A stretch of 6,514 bases of DNA from the NCBI GenBank assembly GCA_041624375.1, contig JBFJVD010000174.1, forward strand, positions 1 through 6,514, written 5' to 3'. Below are positions 5,491-6,514 of the stretch, in pieces; position 1 is the stretch's first letter; every line of letters starts with the position of its first letter. Position numbers and translations under genes: made by a program. The notes beneath the pieces are model-generated. The model was given only the letters and a program-made list of their open reading frames with translations. It ran no database searches and was not told where the DNA came from. This DNA is from JBFJVD01 sp041624375. Its GTDB lineage: Bacteria > Chloroflexota > Anaerolineae > Anaerolineales > E44-bin32.

Positions 5491-5971
5491 TGCTTACAAG
5501 GCGCTGTCCGTAAAGGAAAACACGGGTTTTGGCTTGAGAGCCGCCAATTTTCGACGCCAGGTGACGATCTTCGCCAGGCCGGAGGACAGGTCACACTAAC
5601 CATCGCAGGCGAGGTTGCGCAAAATGACAGCCAGAGGATTTGGCGGCCATTGCCAAGGCCTATGGCTGGGCATGGTCGACTGCGGTTCCGGTGCTTCACA
5701 CTATTCTCCCAGACCAGCAGGGATCGCGCCGATGGAGAGTCGATCCTGTCCCCGGCACGCCAAAGAGCTGCAGGACCTGTGGCTCGTATCTAACAGCCTA
5801 CTCGTGTGAGGTAGATCGAGGCAGGCTTTCTTGCCAAGACTTGCCGCGCACAGGATATTCGTGCAATTGCCGGCACTCAGGCAGGGAAGTGAACGGCTTC
5901 GACCGGGGCTTGCCTTCAGGCGCAGCTGGCACGGGCTAATTCTGTCCGGTTGAAGCTTCCGTCTTACATGG
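5491..5971. other. Intergenic region without a convincing intact gene
   Basis: About 480 bp between the hairpin and the sensor gene. Open frames exist on both strands but are short, mutually overlapping, cysteine- or arginine-rich in the manner of shadow frames, and lack good ribosome binding sites. One minus-strand frame ending at 5494 reads like a protein C-terminus and is listed separately as a possible relic. No tRNA, CRISPR array or clear terminal inverted repeats were seen. The sensor promoter should lie in the last part, but no clear -35/-10 pair stands out. Confidence 0.5.
5494..5673 (-). pseudogene. Possible gene relic (C-terminal fragment, interrupted by a stop)
   Basis: One minus-strand frame from an ATG at 5673 runs with a TAG at 5598-5596 to a TAA at 5496-5494. 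The last 33 codons include GLAKIVTWRRKLAALKPKP and end in FTDSAL. This reads more like a real basic protein terminus than the other frames here, and the part before the TAG contains NPLAVILRNLACDG. It could be the remains of a transposase or another gene. I do not recognise the family, and no ribosome binding site supports the ATG. It may be chance. Confidence 0.2.
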
Positions 5972-6514
5972 GTGGAGGCCGAAATAGGCAACTTCCAGCT
6001 TCCTCGACTTAGCTTGCGGGCGAAAGTCTCCCTATTAATCGTCATCCCGATCTTGATTGTCCTTGCGGTATCCACCTACGTTGCCTATCACAATCAGCGC
6101 GCTCGTACCCTGGCCAGCATGTCCCTGCTGGCCTCTCAGACGGGGGAGGTCATCGAGGCCGCGCTCCAGCGGGACATGTTGGCATCAGATTTTGATGGCA
6201 TCCAGCATACGCTAGACTCGATCGCTTCAAACGGAAGTATCCAGACACTTGTCTTGCTGGATACTTCGGGCAAGATCGTCTTTGCCCCCCAGGAACTTGG
6301 CGTGGGCGAACGGCTCGACAACCGATCGGAGAGCTGTCAACCATGCCATGCATATGAACCAAGCTCACGTCCTTCCGGCATTGTCGTTTCCCTTGAAGAC
6401 GGGAGCTCTGTGTTCCGCAGCATGCACCCCATTGAGAATCAACCATCATGCACGGGTTGCCACCCTGCCGAACAGCGGCTGATCGGGTTGCTGCTCACAG
6501 ACTTCTCTATTGCC
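5972..6514 (+). CDS. N-terminal part of a heme-c membrane sensor (probable sensor histidine kinase), cut by the window end
   Basis: 181 codons are visible and the frame is open at the edge. After a short basic N-terminus (RLSLRAKVSL) there is a membrane helix at about 19-39, then a predicted extracytoplasmic domain. The helix AYHNQRARTLASMSLLASQTGEVIEAALQ is typical of the start of sensor kinases and chemoreceptors, and QTLVLLDTSGKIVFAP resembles a PAS/Cache-like beta strand pair. Two CXXCH motifs follow, CQPCH (Cys122) and CTGCH (Cys160), so heme c is expected to be attached by the Ccm system. RLIGLLLTDFSIA may lead to the second helix. HAMP and kinase domains would lie beyond the window, so the output domain is unknown. 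The GTG at 5972 is the first plausible start after an in-frame TGA at 5951, but it has no Shine-Dalgarno; the start is uncertain. Confidence 0.8.
   Translation, partial: MEAEIGNFQLPRLSLRAKVSLLIVIPILIVLAVSTYVAYHNQRARTLASMSLLASQTGEVIEAALQRDMLASDFDGIQHTLDSIASNGSIQTLVLLDTSGKIVFAPQELGVGERLDNRSESCQPCHAYEPSSRPSGIVVSLEDGSSVFRSMHPIENQPSCTGCHPAEQRLIGLLLTDFSIA

Noticed and set aside
5501..5520. CTGTCCGTAAAG segment, considered as an insertion-sequence terminal repeat
   Set aside because: No matching inverted copy was found in the following 480 bp and no target-site duplication could be defined, so a mobile element cannot be supported.
5861..5876. GTGC-N8-GCAC inverted repeat before the sensor gene, considered as a second Rex/CRP-like site
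   Set aside because: The arms are only 4 bp and the spacing differs from the site at 4090-4107; likely chance.
5640..5939. Cysteine-rich 99-codon plus-strand frame, zinc-ribbon-like at first sight
   Set aside because: It starts at TTG without a Shine-Dalgarno. The cysteine spacing (CRTC, YSC, SC, YSCNC) is irregular and overlapping frames are equally open, so it is not supported as a gene.

Overview
The window carries a cytochrome c biogenesis and use locus from a GC-rich bacterium. The best guess at the host is Chloroflexota (Anaerolineae-like or a relative). This rests on an eight-heme cytochrome with a lipobox followed by collagen-like triplets, a CcmH-type protein with four cysteines (YCPVC…CGTQAC), and a CcmE with a cysteine instead of histidine at the heme-attachment position. 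It is inferred from family traits, not from a database match.

Minus strand, 3783 down to 110: a compact operon in the order ccmE, ccmF, ccmH, ccmG. Together these make the late half of the System I (Ccm) pathway: a heme chaperone (CcmE), the heme lyase (CcmF), and the thioredoxin-fold and CcmH-type proteins that keep apocytochrome CXXCH cysteines reduced. The early genes (ccmA, ccmB, ccmC) are not in the window. The divergent arrangement upstream of ccmE shows that they are not directly upstream in this operon.

3784-4218: a 435-bp divergent regulatory region between ccmE and the cytochrome gene. It contains a TTGTGC-N6-GCACAA palindrome (Rex-like or CRP/FNR-like), a perfect 15-bp palindrome TTAATGTGACATTAA, and a 13-bp palindrome in the leader of the cytochrome gene.

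Plus strand, 4219-5430: a predicted lipoprotein with nine Gly-X-Y collagen-like triplets and then eight CXXCH heme-binding motifs. 5431-5971: a perfect 12-bp stem hairpin, then about 480 bp without a convincing intact gene; one short minus-strand frame looks like a gene relic. Plus strand, 5972 to the window end: the N-terminal part of a membrane sensor whose extracytoplasmic domain has two CXXCH motifs. It is probably a heme-c-containing sensor kinase, cut by the window edge.

Taken together, the genes that install heme c lie next to two predicted clients: an octaheme electron-transfer protein and a heme-c sensor. The sensor and the palindromes suggest that the locus responds to redox state or to a diatomic gas or oxyanion. 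That regulatory link is an inference.
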